The notes under the pieces were generated by a model. The model was not told the DNA's origin. It saw nothing but the letters and a program-made list of their open reading frames with translations, and made no database searches. Source: Paramecium octaurelia (Eukaryota; Ciliophora; Oligohymenophorea; Peniculida; Parameciidae). Taken from it: 64,000 nt of DNA. Of the stretch, positions 46,546 to 59,232 are shown one piece after another (within the stretch, counting starts at the first letter, position 1; the number at the start of each line of letters is the position of its first letter). The stretch is from the NCBI GenBank assembly GCA_905182995.1, contig CAJJDP010000064.1:316627-380626 (forward strand), read 5' to 3'. Position numbers and translations under genes: made by a program.

Positions 46546-48084
46546 ATGAATTAAATATTTACAGAGAGAAGTGTTTAGGGCAATAAAGTTTCGATGATAC
46601 CTGATGACTCTGAAATAAAAATTGTGAAAATTGAAAATCCAGTCAGGTCCAGGAAGGAGAGTAGGTGTTCGGCAAAATCCTAGAAACCAGAATCGAATAT
46701 TTTAAATGATGGGGAGAAAAAAAAATCTTCTTTTGAAGATAGTAGAATAACAATGCTGTTATTTGAGAAATACAAGACTGTTGAATTGGCTAGATTCTTT
46801 ACGATTACTGCTACGATTACTTTGATAGTGTTTGAATATGAATATTCATATAGCGATTATTTAACAAGAACATTGGATGAAGAAATGAAATTATTTCTCT
46901 ATTTAATTATGTTCTTAACCATTCTCAGCAGTATACTTATGATATGACTATTAGTTATTTTGACTTTCATTAGTTATCAGGTTTTGATGGCATATCAAAA
47001 AGAAGCGCAAATGATTACTCCGCAAGCAAACTTATCTGAAACTTCTTTGATTTGGGGTATAGCTTGGGAAATAATCTTGCTGATCCTAATACCAACTCCA
47101 TATACTCGCTATTAAAGGATAGAATTCCAACAAAGATATACTGGCACTATGAGATTCTATTTCTTGAATGAAATTTTAACCTTTTTTGCAATGTTTAAAG
47201 GGTTCTTGTTGCTCAACATAATATTCAAATTCCAGAAATACTCATCCTCGAGAATAGGCAGGATCTGCAGATTGTATTCAGCCGATTTCAATACACACTT
47301 GATGTTGAAATTATGTATAAGAGACAAGCCGTTTGAGACCTAATCGATCTTATTCGCAGGAGGAATGTTTGTCTTCGGCTACTCCTTGGAAGTAGCAGAG
47401 CGAGCCCTTTTTAGATTGGAGGACTCAGTGGATTCCTCCTATATCGGTGACAGGTTCTGGATAAATCTAATTACAATTTTCACTGTTGGGTATGGCGACT
47501 TCTTTCCTTACACAGATTTGGGTAGAGTGGCAATGGGTTGCGGTGTCGTTTATGGAGTCGTCGTCACATCACTTTTTACTGCTACTCTATATAATTTACT
47601 TACTCCTTTGAATGGCGAATATTTGGCATGGGCATTGTTGGAAAAGGCTAATATCAGGAAGGTGATTTAGAATGTCAGTGGAAACATCTTAATCAAACTC
47701 AATGATTTATCTAAAAAACACACTCCCCATATCAAAACCTTGGAGGAGGCAAATCATTTGAAGGATTAGGTGGGAGTTATGAACAATCTTCTGCAGGAGG
47801 TTAGTACTTTGAAAAGGTAATATCGAGATATTGATGGCGAAGAGTTTATGGCTATGGTGAAACGAAAATTTAAAGATATCAATGGGTAATTTGAGGATGT
47901 CTTTGAGTTTTTGGAGAAAATCCAAAAGCAACAAAAATTAATAGCTTCAACAATCGAAAAGCCTTTTGATTTTTCAATAAAGTAATCAGTCAAAGTCAAG
48001 GAGAGTAGTAAGGATGACGAATTCTTTGACAACTTAAATGAAACTGTAAATTGTTCTCACTTAATGCGTTTCGAGGAAGACTGA
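46546..48084 (+). CDS. SK/KCNN-like potassium channel 1 of a tandem trio, 504 aa
   Basis: Six-segment K+ channel of the small-conductance Ca2+-activated type. One 24-nt intron (46931-46954) gives 505 codons; it contains the only in-frame TGA. S1 ARFFTITATITLIVF, S2-S5 follow, then the pore NLITIFTVGYGDFFPYTD with an intact filter, S6 VYGVVVTSLFTATLYNLL, and a long coiled C-terminus (KTLEEANHLKDQVG..., EFLEKIQKQQKLIA) in the place of the calmodulin-binding region. S4 has few basic residues, as expected of SK channels. Stop TGA 48082-48084, 43 bp before the second paralog. The three paralogs share the exon layout around S2. Confidence 0.88.
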
Positions 48085-48127
48085 CTATTGATATATAATT
48101 TACGGATATAATTAATGCTAATGATAA

Positions 48128-49568
48128 ATGAATTAAAACGATTCAATTAATTAAGTCACTTACGCGAAGCAATTTAAAACTGGAATTGGGACTCTTGGCT
48201 ATGAGAGATCCTTTTCGGTGAATCAAGACGAAATGCAATCTAAGGAAAATAATTATCAGAAGGTTTAAGAGAAGGAAGTAATCTGTTTTGAAGATAGTCG
48301 AATAACCAAATTGATAATGGAGGGACACAAATTGATAGAAAATTTTCGGTTACAATTAATCCTTGTAATAACTGCATTGTGGTTTTTAGAAGTACTAATC
48401 CTTTCTCAAATTAGATCGACGATGAAATATTCATTGAAAAACAAGGATCGGACTTAATCTTATGGCTTACATTTAGTCTAAATTTAATACTCATCCTATT
48501 CACCTTTTTAAGCTACCTGACTCTGATGAATTATTGGAAGTCTACCTTACTAATCCCAAAAGATCAATCGTTCTTCCATTCTGATCAAATGAAGCCGTTT
48601 CTGATAGAGACGGGATTCCTCTTAATATTCCCCACTGTATTTACAAGAGGTAAGAATAATTAACTAACTATCAATAGACATTCATTTAACCTTTACTTTA
48701 AAAAACAACGAATATTATTACACTGTAAATGAAATTATCATAATGATAAGTACTTTGAGGTCATTCCAAATACTGTTCATCTATTTGAGATTATGCAAAT
48801 TTTATAACAGTCAAACACAGAGACTCTCATTAAATTACGGAATCATGATGAATCCTAAATTTCTATTCAAATATATGATTCATTCCTAGCCCACTTATTT
48901 AATAGTATCCATGTTCATCATTACATTCTGGTATTGCACCATAGCGATGTGGATTGCTGAAAAAGCACTTCAAAGAGAAAATCTACAGACTATTTAATTA
49001 TTGTACTTAATTTACATCTAATCTATGTAGCAAACATTGTTTCTTAGAAGTGATTCTATCTCTGTTGGCATACGCCTATGAAGACTATGTCCCAATTACA
49101 AACTTGGGGAGAATCATATTATCATATGCTGCATATGCTGGATTCGTTATGGCCTCTATCATAATAAGTGCGATAATCCAAGCATTTGAGTAGGAGTATG
49201 GAGAATATTAAGCATGTGTGTTGCTGGATAAATTGATAATGAAGGAGAACATGTATCAAGTCACCAGCAACATTGGAGAATAGTTTTACTATATCATGAA
49301 GTTTGATAAAAACCCATTTACATACAATAGAGTCAAAATTATACAAACGGAATTGAAAGAATTTTAGATGTTGAAAAGATAATATAAAAGCATTATCTCA
49401 GAGAATATTACTAACTTATTTAAAAGGAGGTCTAGAGAATCTAATGACATTTTAGAAGAGTATCAAGACATCATGAAAATGTGTAAATACCAAAATAAGT
49501 AAATATAAGAAATGCTTGAAGAACTAATTTCATTATAAAATTATCATTATCACAATTGGTATGATTGA
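48128..49568 (+). CDS. SK-like channel paralog 2 with non-canonical filter, 453 aa
   Basis: Introns of 23, 28 and 28 nt give 454 codons, ATG 48128 to TGA 49566-49568. Architecture as in its neighbours: S1 LQLILVITALWFLE, S2 LILWLTFSLNLILILFTFL, S3-S5, S6 LSYAAYAGFVMASIIISAII, then a coiled tail (LKEFQMLKRQYKSII). The 28-nt intron before the pore puts the frame at LEVILSLLAYAYEDYVPITN, where the paralogs have TVGYGD. Thus the filter motif is lost while the flanking P and NLGR are kept. The rest of the frame is intact, so this is a changed gene rather than a dead one. Possibly a non-conducting subunit. Confidence 0.82.
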
Positions 49569-50675
49569 AAGAACATCTATGAATTTATTTTTATTATATT
49601 AAATTAGAATTATCATTATATTCAAATATTTATTAGATACAAAACAACAATTTTGAAATCCAATTCATTAATATTAAATTTAATGTAAATTGATGTTCAA
49701 ATTATAAAAATAATATTAGATTTAGAAATTAACTCTCACTCAAGATTAAGAGGTTTATATACTCCAAGACTTCTGTAAAAGTAAATTGAAAAAAAGAAAT
49801 TGAACATAAAGTATAATAATGATGATATATATTTTAAAAATCCTTTACTTCATGAAGTACAACATAATTTCATGTGAAATACTAAAAATTCAATAAATAA
49901 ATATTATTATCGAGCAGATATTACGACCAATTTATTAAAATAATTAAAGCATCAACTATTATCTACAGATCTGAAAAGAATTAGTTTAGTTTAATATGTA
50001 TGTTAATTACAGAACTCCAGTTCAAATATATTATATTATTAACATTAAACAATAATATAGCAAACTGCATGAGAAAAGTGAATAAAACTCTCTTAATTAA
50101 AATATAAAAAGTACTGCTATAGGCTCATTGTTAATTTTCGTCTAAAAATAAGTTCTCCTTCTTTCCAAAAATATGCCTATACAGAAGCCACTTAACACTA
50201 TTTTTATTTATAAATTTATTAAAAAAGGAGGAGAGTTGCAAAAACGGTTAACTAATCAAGAATGCCGAAACGACATTATTTTTATATTGAAAAACCATTT
50301 ATTAAATTTAGAAATATTGAGAACCTAATTTATGCTTATCATTTATATTAAAATATATAAGAGATATATTGGTGAGATAAGGAAATTTGATGTTTTAAAT
50401 CATATTTTTTTTAATTTGATGTTCGATTTAATAAAAATAATTGGGTAGCATAATAGTATAGGCAATAGATTAGATCCAAAACACATATCCAAATTAATAG
50501 TTAGGACTTACAATATGGCTAATTTAGTTCTCCTTTTCATTTGTGATTTAAGTGATAATAGGGGAAAAACTGATCATGGGGAAGGATTTGATTGAGAATT
50601 AAAATAAAATCAATTCGAGTGATTTAGCTAATGAGCTTTTATGATTGATTAATAATTGATAGTTAAAATTATATT
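49569..50675. other. Intergenic between channel paralogs
   Basis: 1.1 kb of AT-rich DNA with no supported frame. Its length contrasts with the 43-bp gap between paralogs 1 and 2. Confidence 0.5.
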
Positions 50676-52296
50676 ATGAATTTATAAAATGAAGGCTCTA
50701 TTGAGTTATCTGGAAATCCAGTTTCAAGGGCTGGTGAAGATGAAGCGGTGTAGTATTAAAAAAGACTGTCTGTTATCATCTTAAATCAAATTGAACGAAA
50801 AACATTAAAAAAAAAGTCCACAATTATCCAAAGCTCCAAACGGGATGTCTTTGAGGATAGTCTATCCACTAGAATTTATTTTGAAAGGTACCGAGTTTTG
50901 GAATAAGGGAGGTTTTGGGTAATTTGTGCTACTCTAGTTTTAGTTGTTTTAGAGGTGTAAATTATATTAAATATTTATAGTATGAAGCTTCTTTTATGCA
51001 TCAATTAACGGACACTTATGATACCGAAATAAAAATATTACTCTATCTAATAATGATCCTCTCTATAGTTACAAGTATATTACTCATATATTTAGTCATT
51101 ATGACATTAATTGCTTATTTAGCAGAACTTGAATTCAAGAAACGCTCTCTTTCGATTCCCAAGGCCAGCAATATATTTGAGACTAATCTGATTTTCCTTT
51201 TGATTTTGGAGGTCATCATCCTATTACCTTGTCCAACACCCTACACCATGGAATTCAAAATATTCTATGTGTAAAGATATTCAGACCAAATCAGATTTTA
51301 TTTCTTAAATGAGATTTTGACTTTCATAATGCTCTTTAGATCCTTGCTAATTCTAAACACAGCATTTAAATTCCAAGACTTCTATTCCAATCGAGTCAAT
51401 AGATTATGGTATATATTGCTCACAATTTAAGTCGTATTTATTCAGTGGATTTTGGTCCCCACTTTATATTTAAAGTAGCCATTAGAGAACACCCCTACAA
51501 GACTATCTGCGGACTCTTTATTATAGGACTATTTATTTTCTCCTACTAATTAGAGATTTCAGAAAGATCTTTGTTAAGAACAGAATAAGAGGTGATGTCT
51601 TATAATGTTAATAATTCTCTTTGGGTTTGTATGATAACAATATTCACAGTCGGTTATGGTGATCTATACCCATTAACTGATCTTGGAAGATTTTCAATGA
51701 CTTTAGGTTTATTCTATGGAGTTGCATTGACTTCTTTGTTTACAGCTATACTTTATGCAGACTTGTAACCCTTCACAGCCGAAATACGTTCTATAACCTT
51801 ATTAGATAAGGCCAATTTAAAAATTTCAATAAAGTCATTTGCTTAAAAGGCTATATTTAATTTACTTAAACTACAACAGTACTTCTAAAAGAGCAAATAA
51901 AAACATATCCAAAGAAATCCAGCCATCAAATAAAGAGTCACTTACATCAGAGGTATTTTACAAAAAAGCGAGAATATGAGAAGGTAATGCTGAATTGTAT
52001 TTTATAATAGAAACTACAGAACAATTGACACTGAAGACTTACTTTCAATGGGGGAGAGAAGATTTCAAGAAATGACTCATTTTTTCTATGAGTATTATGG
52101 TATGCTTGAATAGATGTAATAATAACAAGAGCTATTGGAAGATTTTGATACACAAAAAATAAATTCAATTAAGAAAAGCCACTCAGTGACATCAGCCAGT
52201 CTTGAAATAAAGAGCAAAGATGACTAATATTTTGAAGAACTGATTGATTCCTAATCACAAAATCAATAATTAATGAAATTTAATGACGAAGACTGA
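50676..52296 (+). CDS. SK-like potassium channel paralog 3, 507 aa
   Basis: Introns of 26, 21, 23 and 27 nt give 508 codons, ATG 50676 to TGA 52294-52296. Pore VCMITIFTVGYGDLYPLTD is canonical, followed by S6 LGLFYGVALTSLFTAILY and a Gln-rich coiled tail (GMLEQMQQQQELLEDFD). N-terminus acidic with IIQSSKRDVFEDSLSTRIYF; the motif FEDSRIT/FEDSLST is shared by all three paralogs before S1. The 21-nt intron (51075-51095) sits at the same place as the 24-nt intron of paralog 1 but has no stop codon, so it could be exonic. Confidence 0.86.
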
Positions 52297-52606
52297 TAAA
52301 AATACGAGTTAGATTTCGTAATGAACATAGAGCTTAGTTTTTCTATTTAAATATTAATTCCAAAGATACTAATTAATGTTATTTAATACTTAAAGTAATT
52401 AAATTATTGTTTTAATTATGAGTCTTTCATTTATATCATATTTATTATTCTCTTATAAATACTAAAATTTCATGGAGATATATTTAGATGCTTGCATAAA
52501 AGTAATAATGTGGGACTAAATTTGATCTTATATTGTGGTTTCATAGATCAATAAATTTTTTGTGATTTGATATGTTTATAATTCAATAATTATTAATTAA
52601 GGAGCA
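52297..52606. other. Spacer
   Basis: 310 bp, AT-rich, presumed promoter of the large membrane protein; nothing else seen. Confidence 0.5.
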
Positions 52607-55600
52607 ATGAAATATTTTTCTAAACTAGTTTACTTCTTTTTAACAATTGGGTCTAATACAGAGAGAAGAAAATAGAAGGTAGATTATGGGAATCTGGCTA
52701 TGATAGTATTTTATTTTATTTAATTACTTGGATATGTATATAGTTAATTTGAAAGTAAAACTCAAGTGTTTTATGAAAATGATTATTTGGCATAAATTGG
52801 TTAGTATTCATCAATCCCTTTTATGATGATTGTTATCCATTATGATCCTTTTACAACTTTGGTTTATTACTGTATATTTGGTACAATGTGTTCAATCTAT
52901 GGAATTATATTATTTCAAACTCTTTTGAAAGTAAATTAAGTGCTTATTAATTAGCCTTTGCCTCCAGCACATTTAATCAATCGATTTATAAAGTTTTACT
53001 TTCAGAACTTTTAATGGTATTTCTTAACACCTTTTCATGAAGCTATGATTGGCATTCTAACTTGTGGACGTCTAGCTTACTTGGAACAACATTCAGCATT
53101 GAATCCTCGTAGTTGTTTCACTGAAATATCTCCTCATTTTATAGTCATTAGTATTTTAGGACAGATTTTGGTGATAATTTCAGGATTCCTTTCGTTGTAT
53201 TGCTTTAGAAATTACGAATTTATTTAAGGAGATCTAATGAGAAAATTTAGTTATTTAAATTTTTTAACCATTTTACTACACATGGTATTACAGATGGCTT
53301 CGTTTTGGAAGGAAATGTATGACAATTTCAATATGATTACGCATGGAATTTTAATGGGCATAATGCTTATTATTGCATTAGACACATTTCTCAATTTCCC
53401 CTTTGGTTTCTCTAGTGAAACAGTGTATTTTAGCTAGTGTTTGCAATGTTCATTTTTTTTTGAAATTTTGGTTGCAATTTGGATTTTCTCTGATTTAGAT
53501 GATGGTCACATATTCTTATCATTTTCTATAGTTGTACCTGTAAGATTTAAACTTATGATAGTTGATTTTGGGACTTAACCAAGCATTTTATGAAAATTAT
53601 ATTGATAGAAAATGTCAATAATTTGTAAGGCTTCGGTGTAGGAATATTAGTGAACAGCCCTTAGAAGTTATTTGCTAGTTATGCCATTAAGATATAAAAG
53701 AGTAAGGTGATTATTTTTTGGTTCTGAAATATTTGGGGATTCATTGTTAGTATTGTTCTGATCTCGTTTGTCCTTGCAAATAAAAAATTAATAAATTTAT
53801 TCTAAATCAAAATTAATTAAGTAAAAATTAAATATATTTATGGGTTCAGTATGAATTTTAATAGATGATTAAATCTGTTATGTAAAATCCAGACTTGTTT
53901 AATTAATTTGAGTAATTGACTATTAAATTTGTAACTTTCCTCTAAAAGTACAGAGAAAATTAAGTGTTATCATACAAAATAATTCAAGACGTAATCCAAA
54001 CATAATAAAAAATGAATTCTAACAAAACACCATACTTTTTCATAAATCTGGCAAAACATATATAATACTAGAATAAAGTTGAAATGGAGAATATCAATAA
54101 AGCAGGAGTGTAGATATCACAATAAGAATATTTAACTTTATAAGAATTTAATTTATTTTATAGATATGAATCAAGTTTAGTTAAAAATCTTAATGGATTA
54201 TTAATGTCCCAAAAATAATTGTGGAGTGAAAAACTGAGAAATCAAATTTAATTAGAAAAGATTTTAAGATGTTCTAAAGATATAATGAAAAGAGCAGTAA
54301 TTTTGAAGAAGATAATTAAAAATTTTGAGAACTCAAAAGAATCTCCAGGTATGGATACCATCTTAACCCTTCGAATAAAATTAGTTACTAGTTTAGTTTG
54401 TATGGAAGACATACATTTGTCAATGAAGATTGCCAGGCACATATAAAGCTATGAAACAGACTTATTCAATCAAAAGTAATTAAACTTTAATTCTTTACAA
54501 TTCATATAAGGATAGGCATTGTCAGTGATTTCAAATGTATCTACTCAAACATTTGGCCTTATATCTCAACAAATAAATGATTAATTTTGCAATTTCTTTG
54601 GATATGAGAGCAGTATAGGATAGACATTGACTAAGATAGAATAATTGTTGCCAAATAAGATAGGCAGAATTCACAATGGACTGATTGAGGCTTTTCTATA
54701 AAAAGGTAGATCAAATAGATTGTATTAAAATTAAGAGCAGTTTATAGTAAATTCTGATAATTTGATTGAAAGGGTGACCATTTGCTTGACTACTCTATTT
54801 CCATACTTAAATGGACAATACTAATTTCTAATAGTTGGCCATTTATTAAAAAGGATGAAATACGAGAAAAAGGAAATAGACTATAATAAAAAAGGGTACA
54901 TATTGGTTGACTAAAATTTCCTTGTCTTTGGGTTGACTAGAAATGTATATGAAAGAATCAATTACAAATATTTTTATAAAAATGATAAAGATGTAGAATT
55001 GATACAACCTGAGGATATATACGATTAATATACTATATAATCACTGATTCCTCAATTGTCCTTAATTTTGGAGGAGTATTATAAATTGTTGGCTTTGCGG
55101 AACGAGAAGAAAATATTGAAACACGATATAATATGTTAAAGAGAGGTAGGAGTATTCCAGATTCAATCAGTTAAGGTTCCACAGGTCAAGACAAGTACAA
55201 CATTTTAAACAAAAAAAAATACGAATAAAAACATGATGAACATTTTGAAAGATGTTAATTTTAGTTTGGCTAATCTTCCTACTTTGACATAAAAACAATA
55301 CCCAATAGAATATAGTGTTACATAAAAGGTCTTAGATTATGTTGAGAAGGACACAATCTGTGAATTCTTATATTTTATAATTGAACTTGACTTTTTGGAA
55401 GAACCTAAATTAAATACAACCCCATCCTAAGTAATTGCTCGGACTCCAGCACTCTCTGATATATTAAGACATCAGCAAATTCAACTTGAATAAATGAGAC
55501 CTAATTAGAGTAATGTAATATTATCTAATGATGACATTAACGATCAATTAGAACTAATGGCAGAGTTAACAAACACAGGAACAAAAAGAAGTTCTTATGA

Positions 55601-57596
55601 AATAGTAGATCAATTGGATAAGATCATAGTCTATATCAATGATACTCTATTGCCGAAATCAATCAAAAATTTGATTGCACAATTCTTAATACAAATTTTA
55701 GTCTTCGTTGCTATAATCGTAATAATTTCTAGTCTTTTCAAGTATAAGAGATCCATTTAATCAGACTGCATTGAATAGATCACTTATGATTTAAACTTCT
55801 TGGATGCCTATAGTTAAGCAATGTCTGGATCTAGACATGTCATATACTATAGAGATTTCTATTCTATTTAGAATGACTCCCTAATCTATTAAAATCTTAA
55901 CAAAATTAACTTCAGTAGATACGACAAGATTTATGTGGCTTGGCAACACATATCAAAAGGTAACATTCGATTAAATAGGATGTACGAGAATTACAGCAAA
56001 ATAGCTGAGAAGAGCCAGATTAAACTTTTGACTATATACTTTGTAAACTTCGACTTAAAGACTAAAATCCAATAAGAAGTCTAAGATTATTCAACTTATT
56101 ATCAAATAATGCATCAAACCTTCTATCTTTAATATCAATCATTTTCCCAATCTCCTCAAACCTACTTATCTGGCAATAATGACTCATACCTTACCTAATT
56201 GGCCAGATCTCAAGTTTATTACAATTTTTTTGATGTGATTGAAAGTGCTAATTTCACTCTACAAGACTGTCAAACTTATAATCTATCAATCAATAATTAT
56301 TTTGATACTGTCATAATATTTTACTTTTTAGGCATGTATACTATCATCGTTTTGGTATTGATTTCAATTATCATCCATTACTATAGAGTGGTCAAATCAA
56401 TCAAAATATATATAAAGCTGTTTAAGATGTGTGATAAGGAGGACTGTCAACATATAATTCATTTATGTGAGTCTTTGATAAGTATGGTCAATTATGATAA
56501 AATCTTTTTGAGACAACAGGACTTTAAAATTATTTTGGCGTAACCTCGTCATACTTTAGAAAATGTTAGAAAGTCTCAAACCAAAACAACCATCATTTTG
56601 ATAAAAAAGAAACATCATCACAATCAAAGATCAATTAAAAATAGCTAAAATAACTTAAGATTTTATTCCATAATTATGCTTATTTTAATATCAATAGGTC
56701 TAATCACATACATAATGTCATTTCATTTATATTTCATCCATATTAAAGATTCGATAAGTCCAATCAGCAACTAAGCTATTTTAGCACAATAATCCAGACT
56801 GAATTTTATTGCTTCTGTAAATCGATTTGATTTATACTTTATAAAGTTGTATTATGAAACTTACACAAAGCTTAATTAAGTAGATGAAAACTATTCATTT
56901 ACTAGCAAGAACATTTAGACGGATACTCAGATCTTACAGTTACTAACTATTAATATCGAAACTTTAAACTTGGATCTAGACAGACTCAAGGCAATTGACT
57001 TTGTTGATTTGATCTTTCATAATGATCAAACCTACTCTCAATTGGATAGCAGTCAATAGGATTCAATATTGAAAAATGATGTTTGCATTTTTACAGGTTG
57101 CAATATGCAAACAGAACTCTTCTTTGATAGATTATTCTAAAATGAGTTGGCTCCTCTATTTTACACAGGCGTTTTGAATCTACATACCAAAATATTAGCA
57201 TTTATTTAAGATGCATATTAAGTAGTCTCATAGGATTTAAGTGATGTAGAGATAATTAAGAATTTGGAACATATTTTTGCTGATAGTGATTATCTAATTT
57301 ACATCCACTGGGGATTAGATGTTATCCAATTCTAAATATCCTAGTTCAGTTAATATTTCTTAGATATATCAACAGAAACCATCAATTCTCTTACATAAAA
57401 TAATCAATTACTAATAATTTCAATTGGAACTCTTTTACTGATTCTAATTTTAATTTTTTCCATTATGTTTGTCAATATATAATACTAAAGATATGTACAA
57501 TCCAAAGCTATAATAAAGTTCATTCCCCTTCCAATACTATTTCAGAAAAATATTCCAAAACATCTGGAAAGCTTTCGTCGAAAATATGAAAAGTGA
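52607..57596 (+). CDS. Giant multipass membrane protein, 1655 aa
   Basis: One 22-nt intron (53540-53561) and otherwise a single frame of 1656 codons, ATG 52607 to TGA 57594-57596. About 8-10 hydrophobic segments in the first 360 residues, then a Cys-rich patch (VICQLCHQDIKEQ, HCQYCSDLVCPCK) that could bind zinc, then ~600 soluble helical residues. Four further single membrane segments lie at about residues 1015-1035 (AQFLIQILVFVAIIVIISSL), 1230-1250, 1360-1380 and 1600-1620 (LLIISIGTLLLILILIFSIM), separated by extracytoplasmic-like loops. The layout resembles TmcB-like ciliate membrane proteins, which is a tentative link. No enzymatic motif. The near-absence of introns over 5 kb is unusual. 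Confidence 0.85.
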
Positions 57597-57848
57597 ATTA
57601 TTTACAATATTTTATATTTCGTAATCTGAAAATTTATAATCTATTTACAACTTCAGTTTTATTTCTTATGTGAATATTGTAAAAGTAAAGCAGAATTACA
57701 TAGGGTAATATAAAAAGGTAATTTCTAATAGATCAAAATACAATATTGAATTTAAACTTATATCTCTGTTGAGAATTAAAATATTTATGAATGCTAAAGA
57801 ATCTTTAAAATAATTGTAAATTTATATAAATATATACATTATTAATTA

Positions 57849-58970
57849 TCAAAGTGATTAGAATATTTAAGAGTTAGCATTAATTATATTTGTAAATACC
57901 GTTATTAATTTTTAGTGAAATTCAATGTGAATTTGATTTAAACAACTATTATATGAATCCATCCAATCTTAAAAGTCAGGTAAAAGGAGTTCCTATTATA
58001 TTTTAATTATATTTTCTATTCCAAATTAAACTATCTTCTGAATCTGATACAAAATTCCTTTCTTAACTAACAAGAGCTCATCTTTATTTAACTTATATTG
58101 AATTTACTCAAAGATAAAATCCTCAAAGGTTTCTAAACAATTAAATTCATTTGATTTGACATCATCACATAGATCTTAGAGAAACTTTTACACTTTCTCA
58201 ATATATGTATTAAGTATTTTTTCTTAAATGCTTGAATCATGCTATTTTAAGATGGTTTATGGATCTATGGAATAAAAGCATTCAAAATTCAGATTAGTAA
58301 TATTAAAATTAAACATGTCCTCCTGTTTCTCATCTATTACCTTAAGAATAACATTGTATGCATTTCCTACGCTCCTCCAAATAGGTAAAGGAAATCTGTC
58401 TCCATTATGAATAAAGATATCAAATCCAATAATTTTCCCTAAACTGAAAAGCCTCTCTTGATTGAAAATTATTTTGGCTCTTTCTCCTTGAAAATAATAG
58501 AGTTAAAGACCAGGAACATATTCAACCATTTCGAAATAGGCAGCTTTTAATTTTTGTTTAAGTCGATGAGACAAAACTTCATCAGACGATGCTGCAAATA
58601 AGATATCATTTCTTAGTTCCTACATTTCTAAATCACACCACTTTAAACATTTCATCTAGGTTGTCTTAATATCAAGTGCTTATGCCAATTTGTTAAGGTA
58701 AAGTTCCACGCCTACTTGACCTGATAATTTAAGAACTATTGCACCATCCTCTGAATCAATGAATAAAACTCCTCTAGAACCAGAGTCACTCAATTTAATT
58801 GATTTGATCTTGTTTAATTTGATTTTTTCAAAATCTACATAAGGTTTGGCTGCATAATCAAACTCTTATAATTATATTTACGATTTCTTTTCATTCTACT
58901 ATTCCCTTTGCTATTCAGCTAACTCATTAGACCTAATATGAATGTTTTTGATAAATTTATTTTATTTCAT
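57849..58970 (-). CDS. Actin-fragmin-kinase-like protein, 373 aa, intronless
   Basis: Predicted kinase of the actin-fragmin kinase type, a fold related to PI3/4-kinases and first known from slime moulds. Intronless, 374 codons. Motifs in order: SGSRGVLFIDS (nucleotide loop), GAIVLKLSGQVGVELYLNKL with the Lys, then GFDIFIHNGDRFPLPIW, which supplies the catalytic D and N, and RSVGNAYNVIL at the metal-binding position (GN instead of DN/GN as in the family). The C-terminal ~150 residues are helical. The start is a Lys/Gln-rich helix. The assignment is by motif pattern; the substrate is unknown. Confidence 0.75.
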
Positions 58971-59232
58971 TAATTGTAATAGCCGATATTCTTTATCCTT
59001 TGATTTTATATTTAAACAAATTCTGTTCAATGCTGAAGAAATTTATGGCTATTATAATTATAGGTTATGGTTATTTTAAATTGGTTTAATTAAAAATTAT
59101 TTAATAGTTTAGATCTCAAATTACAAATAAATAAGTTGATGTATATCTGATTGATAAGAAACCAGGATCATTAATTCATATTAAAATTCATAAAACATAA
59201 GAATATTTATGTATATATATAAAAGTAATTTG

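Noticed and set aside
46945-46947. Nonsense TGA in potassium channel 1
   Set aside because: A 24-nt GTA...TAG intron spans it, and its removal matches the paralogs.
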